Shown in pieces: positions 1 to 7,350 of a DNA stretch of 64,000 nt (position 1 is the stretch's first letter; each line of letters opens with the position of its first letter). The position numbers and the translations under genes are program-made. Origin of the DNA: Microbacterium sp. TNHR37B (GTDB taxonomy: Bacteria; Actinomycetota; Actinomycetes; Actinomycetales; Microbacteriaceae); the NCBI RefSeq assembly GCF_001620065.1, contig NZ_LQGV01000001.1, positions 1,426,001-1,490,000 on the forward strand. Direction: 5' to 3'. The notes under the pieces are model-generated. The model saw nothing but the letters and a program-made list of their open reading frames with translations, was not told the origin of the DNA and searched no databases.

Positions 1-87
1 TCCGTCTACGCCGTCGACGGCGACCGGCTCGACCTCCGACAGCGCGTGGAGACCGGGCGAGGCGCGAACTGGGTCCGGTTCGTCTGA
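1..87 (+). CDS. C-terminal end of an unidentified protein (partial)
   Basis: An open frame enters from the left edge and ends in TGA at 85-87, giving the last 28 residues (SVYAVDGDRL...WVRFV). Codon use is typical of this genome. The fragment is too short to name a family. It converges with the membrane protein gene that ends at 185. Confidence 0.55.
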   Translation, partial: SVYAVDGDRLDLRQRVETGRGANWVRFV

Positions 88-184
88 TCCTGGCCCGCGC
101 CCGGTCCGCCGCGACCTGACCCGCGTCCGCCGGCTCCCTCGCCGACGGAGGTCGTCGTGATCGTCTCCGGAGAGTCGGTCGCGC

Positions 185-1834
185 TCAATCGGCGAGCGGG
201 ATCACCTGCACGGTGCCGCCTGCCCCTCCGAGCACGAGAGCGCGCCGCGCCGCCACGGACTCCAGCGCCTGCAGGAGCGCGCCAGGGTCGGTGGCAGTCT
301 CCAGGTCAGCGCGCACCCAGCGCGTCACACGCGCTCCCGTCGCGTCCCGCACCGCGCGGGCGAGGTCCTCGACATCGCTGCCGGCCACCACGACGACCTC
401 GTCGATGGCGTGGTCGACAGTCGCGGCGGCATGAGCGCGCTCTCGGCGCCACACCGGGAAGTGGTACCCCGCGACGAGGACGGTGGCCGCCAGCAGGCCG
501 AACGGCGCTCGGATCCGCTCGAAGAACCCGTCGGGATCGGAGTCGAGCACGAGCGAGAACACCCGGTAGCCGACGACCAGGAGCGCGATGATGGCCACGA
601 CGGCGCTCACGCCGAACACCGCGACGAGGTAGATCCGCCGCGACGTGCTGCCGCTCTCGTCCGACGCGCGGTCGGGGCGCCATGCCGCCCACCACACCGG
701 AGCGCCCACGAGGAGTGAGGCGATTCCTCCGAGGAGGAGCGTGCGGGCGTCGTCTCCGGCGAGAGGCGTGCCGAAGGTGGCCAGGAGCGCGTTGATGACG
801 ACCCCGATGCCCGAGGCGGCCCCCACGAGGCCGGCTCCGGCGATCACGAGGCGGGCAGCGCTGCGTGTGGCGGGGCTCCGGTCGGCGACGGTGGCGCGAT
901 GCCCCGTCCAGATCAGCGCGCCGATTGCGGCGGCCGCGACGGCGATCGGAAGCGGCGACAGCACGTCGCCCCAGCCGTCGTCACGGTCGGCGATCGACCG
1001 CAGCACCACCGACAGTGTGACCCCGAGTCCGCCGAGCGTGAGCACGGCCCCGCCGAGGACTCCGGTGAGCACCACCATGACGTCCGCGAACCCGCCACGC
1101 AGCTGCCGCGCACGGTCGACCCACCAGTACCACGCCCACACCGCAGCGCCGAGGATGCACCACGCCAGCGGCGAGACGAGCGCGACGCCCCACGGCGCCC
1201 CCAGGCTGACACCGGCGCCCTCGGGTGTCGGCAGGGCCTCGTCGATCAGCACCGCGAGAGCCCGGACGCCGCCAGCCGCGGCGACGGTGAGTCCGTAGGC
1301 CGCCCCGAGGACGACAGGGACGGAGGCGAGCCGGGTCGGGCGCCGCGTCGGGTGGGCCCACATCGCCCGATGCGCCGCCCACAGCAACAGCCACGTGACG
1401 GCGACGGCGAGGGTGTCGGGCTCCCACTCGCCGCGCGCGAGGGCGCCGGCCAGACCCGCCAGCGCGGAGGTGAAGACGATGAGCGAGACGACGCTGACGG
1501 CAGCGAGGTAGAGCCCCCAGGCCACCGAGTCACGGTCACCCCTCTCCAGCCGGCGCCACACGAACCACCACAGCACGACGGCGAGCGCACCGCCGATGAG
1601 GGCGAACGCGAGCGAGAGGGCGAGACTGGCCGGACCGCTGTCGTACTCCGGACGCGTCTCGAGCAGGCGTCCGAGCAGTCCGCTGACGCCGGTCGCCGCC
1701 ACCATGACGAGGACGAACAGGATGGAGAAGACGATGAGACGCCGGACGGTTCCCTGCGTGCGTCCGCCCCGGACCGCGGTGGATCGGGATGACGGCTCGT
1801 GCGAAGGCTCCTGCATACGCGACGGAGCGCTCAC
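185..1834 (-). CDS. Multi-pass membrane protein, DUF5671-like
   Basis: This 549-residue protein has about ten to twelve hydrophobic segments, many with R/W-rich ends, arranged as repeated blocks of roughly four helices. The first block starts near residue 31 (VRRLIVFSILFVLVMV). This resembles DUF5671 membrane proteins of Actinobacteria, whose function is unknown. The last ~75 residues are soluble and look like a small alpha/beta domain. The start codon overlaps the stop of the upstream gene by 4 nt (1831-1834), so the two are probably translationally coupled. The family call is from memory of the pattern, not a search. Confidence 0.75.
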   Translation of the reverse strand: MSAPSRMQEPSHEPSSRSTAVRGGRTQGTVRRLIVFSILFVLVMVAATGVSGLLGRLLETRPEYDSGPASLALSLAFALIGGALAVVLWWFVWRRLERGDRDSVAWGLYLAAVSVVSLIVFTSALAGLAGALARGEWEPDTLAVAVTWLLLWAAHRAMWAHPTRRPTRLASVPVVLGAAYGLTVAAAGGVRALAVLIDEALPTPEGAGVSLGAPWGVALVSPLAWCILGAAVWAWYWWVDRARQLRGGFADVMVVLTGVLGGAVLTLGGLGVTLSVVLRSIADRDDGWGDVLSPLPIAVAAAAIGALIWTGHRATVADRSPATRSAARLVIAGAGLVGAASGIGVVINALLATFGTPLAGDDARTLLLGGIASLLVGAPVWWAAWRPDRASDESGSTSRRIYLVAVFGVSAVVAIIALLVVGYRVFSLVLDSDPDGFFERIRAPFGLLAATVLVAGYHFPVWRRERAHAAATVDHAIDEVVVVAGSDVEDLARAVRDATGARVTRWVRADLETATDPGALLQALESVAARRALVLGGAGGTVQVIPLAD

Positions 1835-2331
1835 GAGACCGCCTCCTCACAGATGGTGAAGATCCACGGCGAGGTGCGGATCCGCCACGCGCCGCCCTCC
1901 TTCTCGAGCGAGAACGCGTCATCCTGCTGGTACTCGCCGGCGCCGAACAGTCCGCCGCGGTCGCGGGTGACGAGAGAGACGTCGACCGTCGCCGTGTCGG
2001 CGCGCTCGCGCGCGCGCAGGAGCGTCATGCGCGTGTCCCCCACGGGGCCCGGATCGACTCGACCGCAATCCTCGGCGAGGTCGGCGATGAGGTAGCGCGT
2101 GGCCGCATCCCGGTCGCCGTCGAGCACGGCCTGCGTGTAGCGCTGCACCACTCCGGCGGGAGTTCCCTCATCCAGCGGTTCCCCCTCGCCTCTCGTGAAG
2201 ACGACGACGAGCGCGACGATCACGATCGCGACGATCACGCCGACGACGACGAGCAGGGCCCGGTCCGGCTTCCGGGGCGCCGGGGCGGTGGGGGCGGGAT
2301 CGGTGGCGGCGGGATCGGTGGGGGCATCCAT
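1831..2331 (-). CDS. Single-pass membrane protein with NTF2-like (DUF4878-type) extracellular domain
   Basis: 166 residues from the ATG at 2331. The frame is open further upstream, but this start places a short Pro/Ala/Thr-rich N-terminus (MDAPTDPAATDP) before one strong transmembrane segment (ALLVVVGVIVAIVIVALVVV). A compact exterior domain of about 110 residues follows (TPAGVVQRYTQAVLDGDRDAA...), reminiscent of NTF2-like DUF4878 lipoprotein domains, with two Cys that could pair. The upstream alternative start would add 70 residues of out-of-character Arg-rich sequence. It is coupled to the DUF5671-like gene; a joint envelope role is inferred only. Confidence 0.7.
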   Translation of the reverse strand: MDAPTDPAATDPAPTAPAPRKPDRALLVVVGVIVAIVIVALVVVFTRGEGEPLDEGTPAGVVQRYTQAVLDGDRDAATRYLIADLAEDCGRVDPGPVGDTRMTLLRARERADTATVDVSLVTRDRGGLFGAGEYQQDDAFSLEKEGGAWRIRTSPWIFTICEEAVS

Positions 2332-2421
2332 ACCGCCATCATGTCGACTCCCGTCGCCACTGGCCAGCATTCGCGCAGGGCCGGTCGGGTATGCGCGGGC
2401 GGAACACATCGGGTCGCGGGA

Positions 2422-2503
2422 CACAACGGCGGATCCGGCGGCCCCTCCATCGGCGCGTCGCCGCCGTCGCGCGGCGTGTCGCCCCCCGTGATCCGCCGTT
2501 GTG
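2422..2503. repeat. Dispersed 82-bp inverted-repeat element, copy 1
   Basis: The ends are a perfect 14-bp inverted repeat (CACAACGGCGGATC at 2422-2435 and its complement at 2490-2503). An internal CGGCGTGTCG box lies near the right arm. Two related elements occur at 27677-27757 and 55028-55108 (both 81 bp). Read as reverse complement, this copy has the box about 23 nt from the left end, matching the others. It lies in the 269-bp gap downstream of the PEP-mutase-family gene; I see no gene in the rest of that gap. Confidence 0.75.
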
Positions 2504-2600
2504 CTCGGCAACAGGTGACCGAGCGGTCGGCACAGGGGCACCCCCTCACGGCGGGCACACCGACGCGCCCCGAGCGGCCGGCCAGCCCCGCCGCGATGGA

Positions 2601-3383
2601 TCAGTTCAGGGCGCGCGTGGAGGAGGGGATGACGCCGTCGGCGTAGAGGCTCTTGGCCACATCCTGCAGCGCGGTCAACGCCACCCGCTGGGTCAGGGGG
2701 CCGTAGGAGATGCGTGCCACGCCGAGCGCCTCGTACTCCGCCGCGCTCAGGGCGCCCGGCAGCCCGATGACACTCACCTTGCGTTCCCCGATGCCTTCCA
2801 CGAGCTGACGAGTGACGTCGGCGTCGAGGATCCCGGGGACGAAGATCACGTCGGCGCCCGCCTGGAGGTAGGCCCGCCCGCGCTCGATCGCGTCGGCGAT
2901 CGACTCCTCGACCGGGCGATCCCCCGCCCGGACGAACGCGTCGGTGCGGGCGTTCAGCGCGAACGGCACACCCTCTGCCTCGCCCGCGCGGACGATCGCC
3001 TCCACCGCGGCCACGGCATCGCCGAGCGGCCGCAGGCGATCCTCGACATTCGCGCCGACGGCTCCGACGCCGATGGCGCGCCGGGCGGTGTCACCGGGGT
3101 CGCCGAAACCCGCGTCGAGGTCTGCGCTGACCGGCACGTCGCCGGCGACCGACACGATGCGGCCGACCATGTCGAGCATGAGGTCGCGCGGGATGTTCTC
3201 GCCGTCGGCATATCCGAAGGTCGCCGCGATCGAGTGCCCCGCGGTGGCCAGCGCCCGCGTCTCGGGGAGAGCCAACACCGCTTGTGCCGACACGACATCC
3301 CACACGTTGACGACCCGGAGGATCTCGGGGGCGGTGTGGAGGGCGGACAGGGTCTGCGCGCGCTGCGCGGTGCTCGTGGTCAT
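2601..3383 (-). CDS. Isocitrate lyase/PEP mutase family protein
   Basis: 260 residues, a normal length for the ICL/PEP-mutase TIM-barrel superfamily (members cleave or form C-C or P-C bonds on oxoacids such as 2-methylisocitrate, oxaloacetate or phosphonopyruvate). The metal-site signature VSADLDAGFGDP, a conserved VEDR and NARTDAF are visible. The KKCGH catalytic loop of true isocitrate lyases is missing, so this is one of the small actinobacterial members of uncertain substrate. The ATG at 3383 is preceded by a leaderless-type -10 box and no Shine-Dalgarno. It stands alone. Confidence 0.85.
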   Translation of the reverse strand: MTTSTAQRAQTLSALHTAPEILRVVNVWDVVSAQAVLALPETRALATAGHSIAATFGYADGENIPRDLMLDMVGRIVSVAGDVPVSADLDAGFGDPGDTARRAIGVGAVGANVEDRLRPLGDAVAAVEAIVRAGEAEGVPFALNARTDAFVRAGDRPVEESIADAIERGRAYLQAGADVIFVPGILDADVTRQLVEGIGERKVSVIGLPGALSAAEYEALGVARISYGPLTQRVALTALQDVAKSLYADGVIPSSTRALN

Positions 3384-3389
3384 GCTTCC

Positions 3390-3395
3390 ACGGTA
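3390..3395 (-). promoter_or_regulatory. Leaderless -10 box of the PEP-mutase-family gene
   Basis: TACCGT (minus strand) lies 6 nt before the ATG at 3383. This spacing puts the transcription start at or next to the start codon. Confidence 0.55.
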
Positions 3396-3483
3396 GCCGC
3401 CGCCGAAGCGGCGAGGACCGGGATCGACGAGTTCGCCCGGGCAGCCCGCAGCACCCGCCCGAGACGCCGCCCGCGCCCGCGGA

Positions 3484-3660
3484 TCAGGACGAGCGGCGGA
3501 GCATCCCCCGCAGCACGAAGAACACGACGGCGGCGACGATCGCCACGATGACGAGCTTGACGATGAAGGCCAGCACGCTGAAGATCACGTTGACGAGCAC
3601 CCAGGCGATCACGACCGCCACGACGACGCCGACGATGGTCCACAGCCCGTTCCTGGTCAT
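3484..3660 (-). CDS. Small two-helix membrane protein
   Basis: 58 residues from the ATG at 3660 (MTRNGLWTIVGVVVAVVIAW). Almost the whole protein is two hydrophobic helices followed by a basic tail (RGMLRRSS). I do not recognise a family. The frame extends to 3720, but the ATG at 3660 has a TACGCT box 6 nt upstream, which fits a leaderless start. It diverges from the ATP-grasp gene at 3744. Confidence 0.6.
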   Translation of the reverse strand: MTRNGLWTIVGVVVAVVIAWVLVNVIFSVLAFIVKLVIVAIVAAVVFFVLRGMLRRSS

Positions 3661-3666
3661 CCCTCC

Positions 3667-3672
3667 AGCGTA
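3667..3672 (-). promoter_or_regulatory. Leaderless -10 box of the small membrane protein
   Basis: TACGCT (minus strand) lies 6 nt upstream of the ATG at 3660, and the intervening GGAGGG abuts the start codon too closely to act as a normal ribosome binding site. Confidence 0.5.
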
Positions 3673-3729
3673 GGTCACGGTCTCGCCGCGCGATGCCTCC
3701 GCGGCGCCGTCGCCCTGCATCCGCCCCGC

Positions 3730-3735
3730 TACGCT
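3730..3735 (+). promoter_or_regulatory. Leaderless -10 box of the ATP-grasp gene
   Basis: TACGCT lies 8 nt before the GTG at 3744 and supports that start over the ORF opening at 3693. Confidence 0.5.
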
Positions 3736-3743
3736 GGGGCCTC

Positions 3744-4640
3744 GTGAGCTCCCCCGCGCGTATCGGCATCGTCGTCACCGACGGCTACACGGAGGAAGAC
3801 CCGGACCACGACACACCCCTGCTCGTGGCGGCGCTCCTCGACCGCGGCGCGGCAGCGTCGGCGGTCGTCTGGCACGCCGGCGACGATCCGGCCTCCTACG
3901 ACCTCCTCGTGCTGCGATCGCCGTGGGACTATCCGGATCGCCTGGACGAGTTCCAGGACTGGCTATCCCGGGCGGCGGCGTCCACCCGCCTGGCCAACTC
4001 GCCCGCGATCGTCCGCTGGAACCTCGACAAGACGTACCTCAGCGAGCTGGCCTCGGCGGGCATCGCCGTCGTCCCCACCCGTTACTGCCGCACGACTTCG
4101 GAGGCGGCGGAGGCGCTCGACGCAGCGACTTCCGCACGCGTGGTCGTCAAGCCGACGATCTCGGCCGGCGCTCGCGACACCGGGCTCTTCGCGCGGTCGG
4201 ATCCCGCCGCGCTCGCCCTGGCGGAGCGGATCGTCGCCCGCGGCGGCGTCGCGATGATCCAGCCCGAGATCGCCGAGCTCACCGCCGGCGCGGAGAAGGC
4301 GCTGTACGTCATCGAGGGCGCGTTCACCCACGCCATCGCGAAGGGGGCTCTCCTGGCTCCCGGCGGCGGGCTCATCGGCGGCGTCTACGTCGAAGATCCA
4401 CAACCGGTGCCGGCGACCGCTGCCGAACGCGGCTTCGCCGCCGATGTGCTCACCGCCGTCGCGGCGATCACCGGGGAGGGGATGCCCCTGTATGCCCGCG
4501 TCGACACGGTCGACAGCGCGGAGTTCGGGCTCGTCGTCCTCGAGGTCGAACTGATCGAGCCGGCCCTCAACCTGCACCGGGCCCCCGAGGCGATGCCCGC
4601 GGTCGCCGACGCGATCCTGCGCGCGGCGTCTCACCCCTGA
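3744..4640 (+). CDS. ATP-grasp domain protein (DcsG-like)
   Basis: 298 residues from GTG 3744. The layout is that of ATP-grasp ligases: an N-terminal Rossmann-like part (ARIGIVVTDGY... DLLVLRSPWDY), a lid with the nucleotide-binding VVVKPTISAGARDT, and a C-terminal metal-binding segment (YARVDTVDSAEFGLVVLEVELIEPALNL). The RSPWDY, WNLDKTYL and FGLVVLEVELIEP segments resemble the DcsG-type family that includes the cycloserine-ring-forming ligase. No other cycloserine or peptide-ligation gene is nearby, so the acceptor is unknown. Confidence 0.8.
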   Translation: MSSPARIGIVVTDGYTEEDPDHDTPLLVAALLDRGAAASAVVWHAGDDPASYDLLVLRSPWDYPDRLDEFQDWLSRAAASTRLANSPAIVRWNLDKTYLSELASAGIAVVPTRYCRTTSEAAEALDAATSARVVVKPTISAGARDTGLFARSDPAALALAERIVARGGVAMIQPEIAELTAGAEKALYVIEGAFTHAIAKGALLAPGGGLIGGVYVEDPQPVPATAAERGFAADVLTAVAAITGEGMPLYARVDTVDSAEFGLVVLEVELIEPALNLHRAPEAMPAVADAILRAASHP

Positions 4641-4710
4641 CCCGGTCTCCACACCGGCCACCCCGCGATCACGACGCCCTCCCGGTCGGCGACCTCCGGA
4701 TGACGGCATC

Positions 4711-4740
4711 TTGACGCGGACGGACGGCAGCCGCTACGGT
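4711..4740 (+). promoter_or_regulatory. Sigma-70-type promoter
   Basis: TTGACG (4711-4716), an 18-nt spacer and TACGGT (4735-4740). Transcription would begin near 4747 and give an untranslated leader of roughly 165 nt before the ATG at 4914. Confidence 0.55.
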
Positions 4741-4853
4741 CGGCTCTCGTGTCTGCCTCCCGCTTGCCCTCTCGCGCCCGTTGCGGCGCTGGTCGGCGCG
4801 CGGTCGAGGTCCGGTCGAACCCAGGGAGCCGTGCCTCCGCCACGGCATAGCCC

Positions 4854-4878
4854 GCATCGGTCGGCTCCCGACCGATGC
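4854..4878 (+). other. Leader hairpin upstream of the 4914 gene
   Basis: An 11-bp perfect stem (GCATCGGTCGG / CCGACCGATGC) with a 3-nt loop lies inside the predicted leader, 35 nt before the ATG. No U-tract follows, so this is not a standard terminator. It may be a translational or RNA-stability element. Confidence 0.5.
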
Positions 4879-4913
4879 ATCCTCCAGTTCCTCTCGACCC
4901 AGAACACACGACC

Positions 4914-5312
4914 ATGGACACGACTCTGTGGAGCGACGACCAGTTCCGCTCCTTCTTCGCGGCCCTCCGCGATCACTCCTGCTTCGCCGAGCCCGACGAC
5001 GCGCAGCGCGACGCCTTCCTCGTGCAGGCGCGTCTGCGCCTCGCCCCCGAGGTGCAGCGCCGCCTGCTCACCGACCTCGGCGCAACGACCGACGCCCAGG
5101 GCATCGCTCGCGTCGCTTGGGAAGCACTCGAAGACGAGGCGTGGGGGAAGCGGCGCTCCTGGCTGCTCGTGTCGACCGAGCCGTGGGGTGTGCTCGTCGA
5201 CCTCGTGACGCGCCAGATCCGCGAGTCGTACCGGGCGAGCGTGCGCCGTCCGCGCGCCAAGGCGCTCAAGGAGCTCGCGCGCGCGAGCGACGACGCACCG
5301 GGCGGCGCCTGA
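4914..5312 (+). CDS. Hypothetical protein, all-alpha, basic C-terminus
   Basis: 132 residues from the ATG at 4914 (MDTTLWSDDQFRSFFAAL). It is predicted soluble and helical, with a basic tail (RRPRAKALKELARAS). I recognise no family. There is no good Shine-Dalgarno, and an alternative ATG at 4875 would add 13 residues and sit within the hairpin. It converges with the NYN gene, leaving a 13-nt gap. Confidence 0.6.
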   Translation: MDTTLWSDDQFRSFFAALRDHSCFAEPDDAQRDAFLVQARLRLAPEVQRRLLTDLGATTDAQGIARVAWEALEDEAWGKRRSWLLVSTEPWGVLVDLVTRQIRESYRASVRRPRAKALKELARASDDAPGGA

Positions 5313-5325
5313 GGCGACGAGGCGC

Positions 5326-5880
5326 TCAGTCCAGGAAGAAGGCCGGGTCGAACTCGTCGATCGGGATGATCCGCACGCGGGGAAGCTGCGCGTCGAAGGC
5401 GTGCACGTCGTACTCGAGGTCGAAGAACTCGACCCCGGGGATGCTCGCGAGCTCCGCACTGCGGAACTCCTGGAACCCGATGAGACCGACCCGGCGCATG
5501 CCGTCGGCGAGCGCAGCCGTCTCGGCGACGAAGTCCCGGTCGTGGCTGACCAAGACCACGTCGGCGTCGCGCTCTCCGAGCGTGCGGAGGGTTCGCTGGA
5601 TGGCGATGTCCACCACCTTGGCATCCGACGGCCCTGAGAGCGGCACGGGACGATAACCCAGAGCGAGGAGCGCCTGCACGAAGGACATGGGCAAGTGATC
5701 GGAGGCATTGAGGAAGAACAGTCCCTTGGCGGGCTGGTGCCAGCGGTCGGCGACGAAGCCGAGCAGGCGATCCCACCGGGGGCGCTCCTCCGGCTGCGGG
5801 CGGCGCCCGAGGATGGAGCCGCCGAGCGTGGCGTCGATGTTCTCGCCGTCGACCAGCACCCAACTGTTGCGCTCGGACAC
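5326..5880 (-). CDS. NYN-domain (LabA/DUF88-like) putative RNase
   Basis: 184 residues. The PIN-like NYN fold is indicated by the N-terminal VLVDGENID (D11, N14, D16), the central SDAKVVDIAIQRTL and the VVLVSHDRDF motif; these acidic residues normally hold the metal of the nuclease centre. Proteins of this family are predicted single-strand RNA nucleases. Start: GTG at 5880 with an AGGGAG ribosome binding site upstream. No partner gene is apparent. Confidence 0.8.
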   Translation of the reverse strand: MSERNSWVLVDGENIDATLGGSILGRRPQPEERPRWDRLLGFVADRWHQPAKGLFFLNASDHLPMSFVQALLALGYRPVPLSGPSDAKVVDIAIQRTLRTLGERDADVVLVSHDRDFVAETAALADGMRRVGLIGFQEFRSAELASIPGVEFFDLEYDVHAFDAQLPRVRIIPIDEFDPAFFLD

Positions 5881-6007
5881 CGCTGCTCCCTGCTGTGCTG
5901 TGAGAACCGGATGCTCACCGCACCCGACGACGGATCGGTCGCGTCGCTGGAGCCGACGCTAGCAGGCCCGGGGTGCGACCAGGCCAGCGGGGGGCCGGCC
6001 CGACGTG

Positions 6008-7249
6008 TCAGTCGCGAGCGGAGCGCGCAGCCCCGTCGACGGGAGTCCGGACGCGCGAGTTGACGAGGCCGAGCACCAGGACGAGGGAGGCGGCGACGAC
6101 GGGGAGCAGCATCGCGACCTGGGCCGACGCCGTCTCGGCCACGGCACCGGTGACCGCGGCCGCGATCGCCTGCGCGAGGGTGAGCGCCGATCCCAGCAGC
6201 GTCATGGTCGTGGCTGACCTGCCGGCGGGACTGCGCTCCCCCGCCAGGCTGAACAGCGTGACCAGGGTGGGGCCGACGCCGAGTCCCATGAGGCACAACA
6301 TGACCGTGACCGCGCCGAGGTCGTTCGCGAACGCGTACCCCGCTGCCGACGCCACCAGCACACCGCTGAAGACGAGCCATCGCCACGACAGCCGGAACCG
6401 GGACGGAAGCAGCATCACCGTGAGAGCCAGGACGGCAGAACCGATCCCCATGAGGCCGTAGAGGAGGCCCGACAGCTCGGGGCGGCCGCTGGCCTTCGCG
6501 AACGCGGTGAGAGAGGTGAGGGTCGAGCCGAAGAACAGGCCGACGCCGAAGGTCGCCGCCACGAGCAACAGCACGGGTCCGCTCAGCACGGCGCCCAGCG
6601 GCGCACGCCCGGCGGCCGGCGCGGGAGCACGGTCGACGAGCGCGGCGGTGGAGTGCAGGGCGAAGGCGGTCACGAAAGCGAAACTCAGCGCAGCGGCGAT
6701 CGCGATCGGGGCCCACGGGGCGAAGAGGGCGGCGAGGAGACCCACGAGGACGGGACCCACGACGAACGCCGTCTCGTCGGCGGCAGACTCATACGACATC
6801 ACGCGGGACAGCGTGCGCTCGCGGCGCGGCTCGGCCACCCGTTCCCGTGTGATCGCGATCAGCCGGGTGCGCGACAGTGCCGCCGCCTGCGGGGCCGTCA
6901 GGCCGATCAGCGCCCCCGCCGCGAGGATCGCAGCGTCGGGGAGGCCCGACAGGACGACGAGAGGGAACAGGCTCAGCAGCACTCCGTTCGCGATCCCGAT
7001 GGGAAGCAGCACGGGCCGTTGCCCGAACCGGTCCACGAGGTCGCCGATGAGAGGTCCTGCCACGACGACGCCCACGCCGACGGCGCCCGAAGTCAGGCCG
7101 GCGAGAGCGACCGAATCGGTCGCGGACGACACGAGGGTGAGGACGCCCACGACCATCATCGCGAACGGCAGTCGGGCGAGGAAGGCGACCGGGAAGTAGC
7201 CCCAGCCGGTGTGGTGGATCAGGGAACGATCACGCGTGATCGTCGTCAT
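6008..7249 (-). CDS. MFS transporter
   Basis: 413 residues with about 12 hydrophobic segments. It has the MFS loop 2-3 signature (GPLIGDLVDRFGQRPVLLPIG) and a long central cytoplasmic loop rich in Arg/Glu. Such actinobacterial drug:proton-antiporter-like proteins usually export small molecules; the substrate cannot be told. The ATG at 7249 has a good GGAGG site 6 nt upstream, which decides the start over the much longer open frame. Confidence 0.85.
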   Translation of the reverse strand: MTTITRDRSLIHHTGWGYFPVAFLARLPFAMMVVGVLTLVSSATDSVALAGLTSGAVGVGVVVAGPLIGDLVDRFGQRPVLLPIGIANGVLLSLFPLVVLSGLPDAAILAAGALIGLTAPQAAALSRTRLIAITRERVAEPRRERTLSRVMSYESAADETAFVVGPVLVGLLAALFAPWAPIAIAAALSFAFVTAFALHSTAALVDRAPAPAAGRAPLGAVLSGPVLLLVAATFGVGLFFGSTLTSLTAFAKASGRPELSGLLYGLMGIGSAVLALTVMLLPSRFRLSWRWLVFSGVLVASAAGYAFANDLGAVTVMLCLMGLGVGPTLVTLFSLAGERSPAGRSATTMTLLGSALTLAQAIAAAVTGAVAETASAQVAMLLPVVAASLVLVLGLVNSRVRTPVDGAARSARD

Positions 7250-7350
7250 AGGTGCCTCCGGAACAGTCGGCTCGTCGTCACGTGCCGCCTTGCTCCCACA
7301 AGCAGGTAGATGCACCTCCACGTCCGCCGATCGGCGGGCGCCCCTCGATT

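Noticed and set aside
4734-6716. 660-residue minus-strand frame crossing several genes
   Set aside because: It overlaps the convincing NYN and MFS genes and the 4914 gene in other frames, and the translation is Arg/Pro-rich filler.
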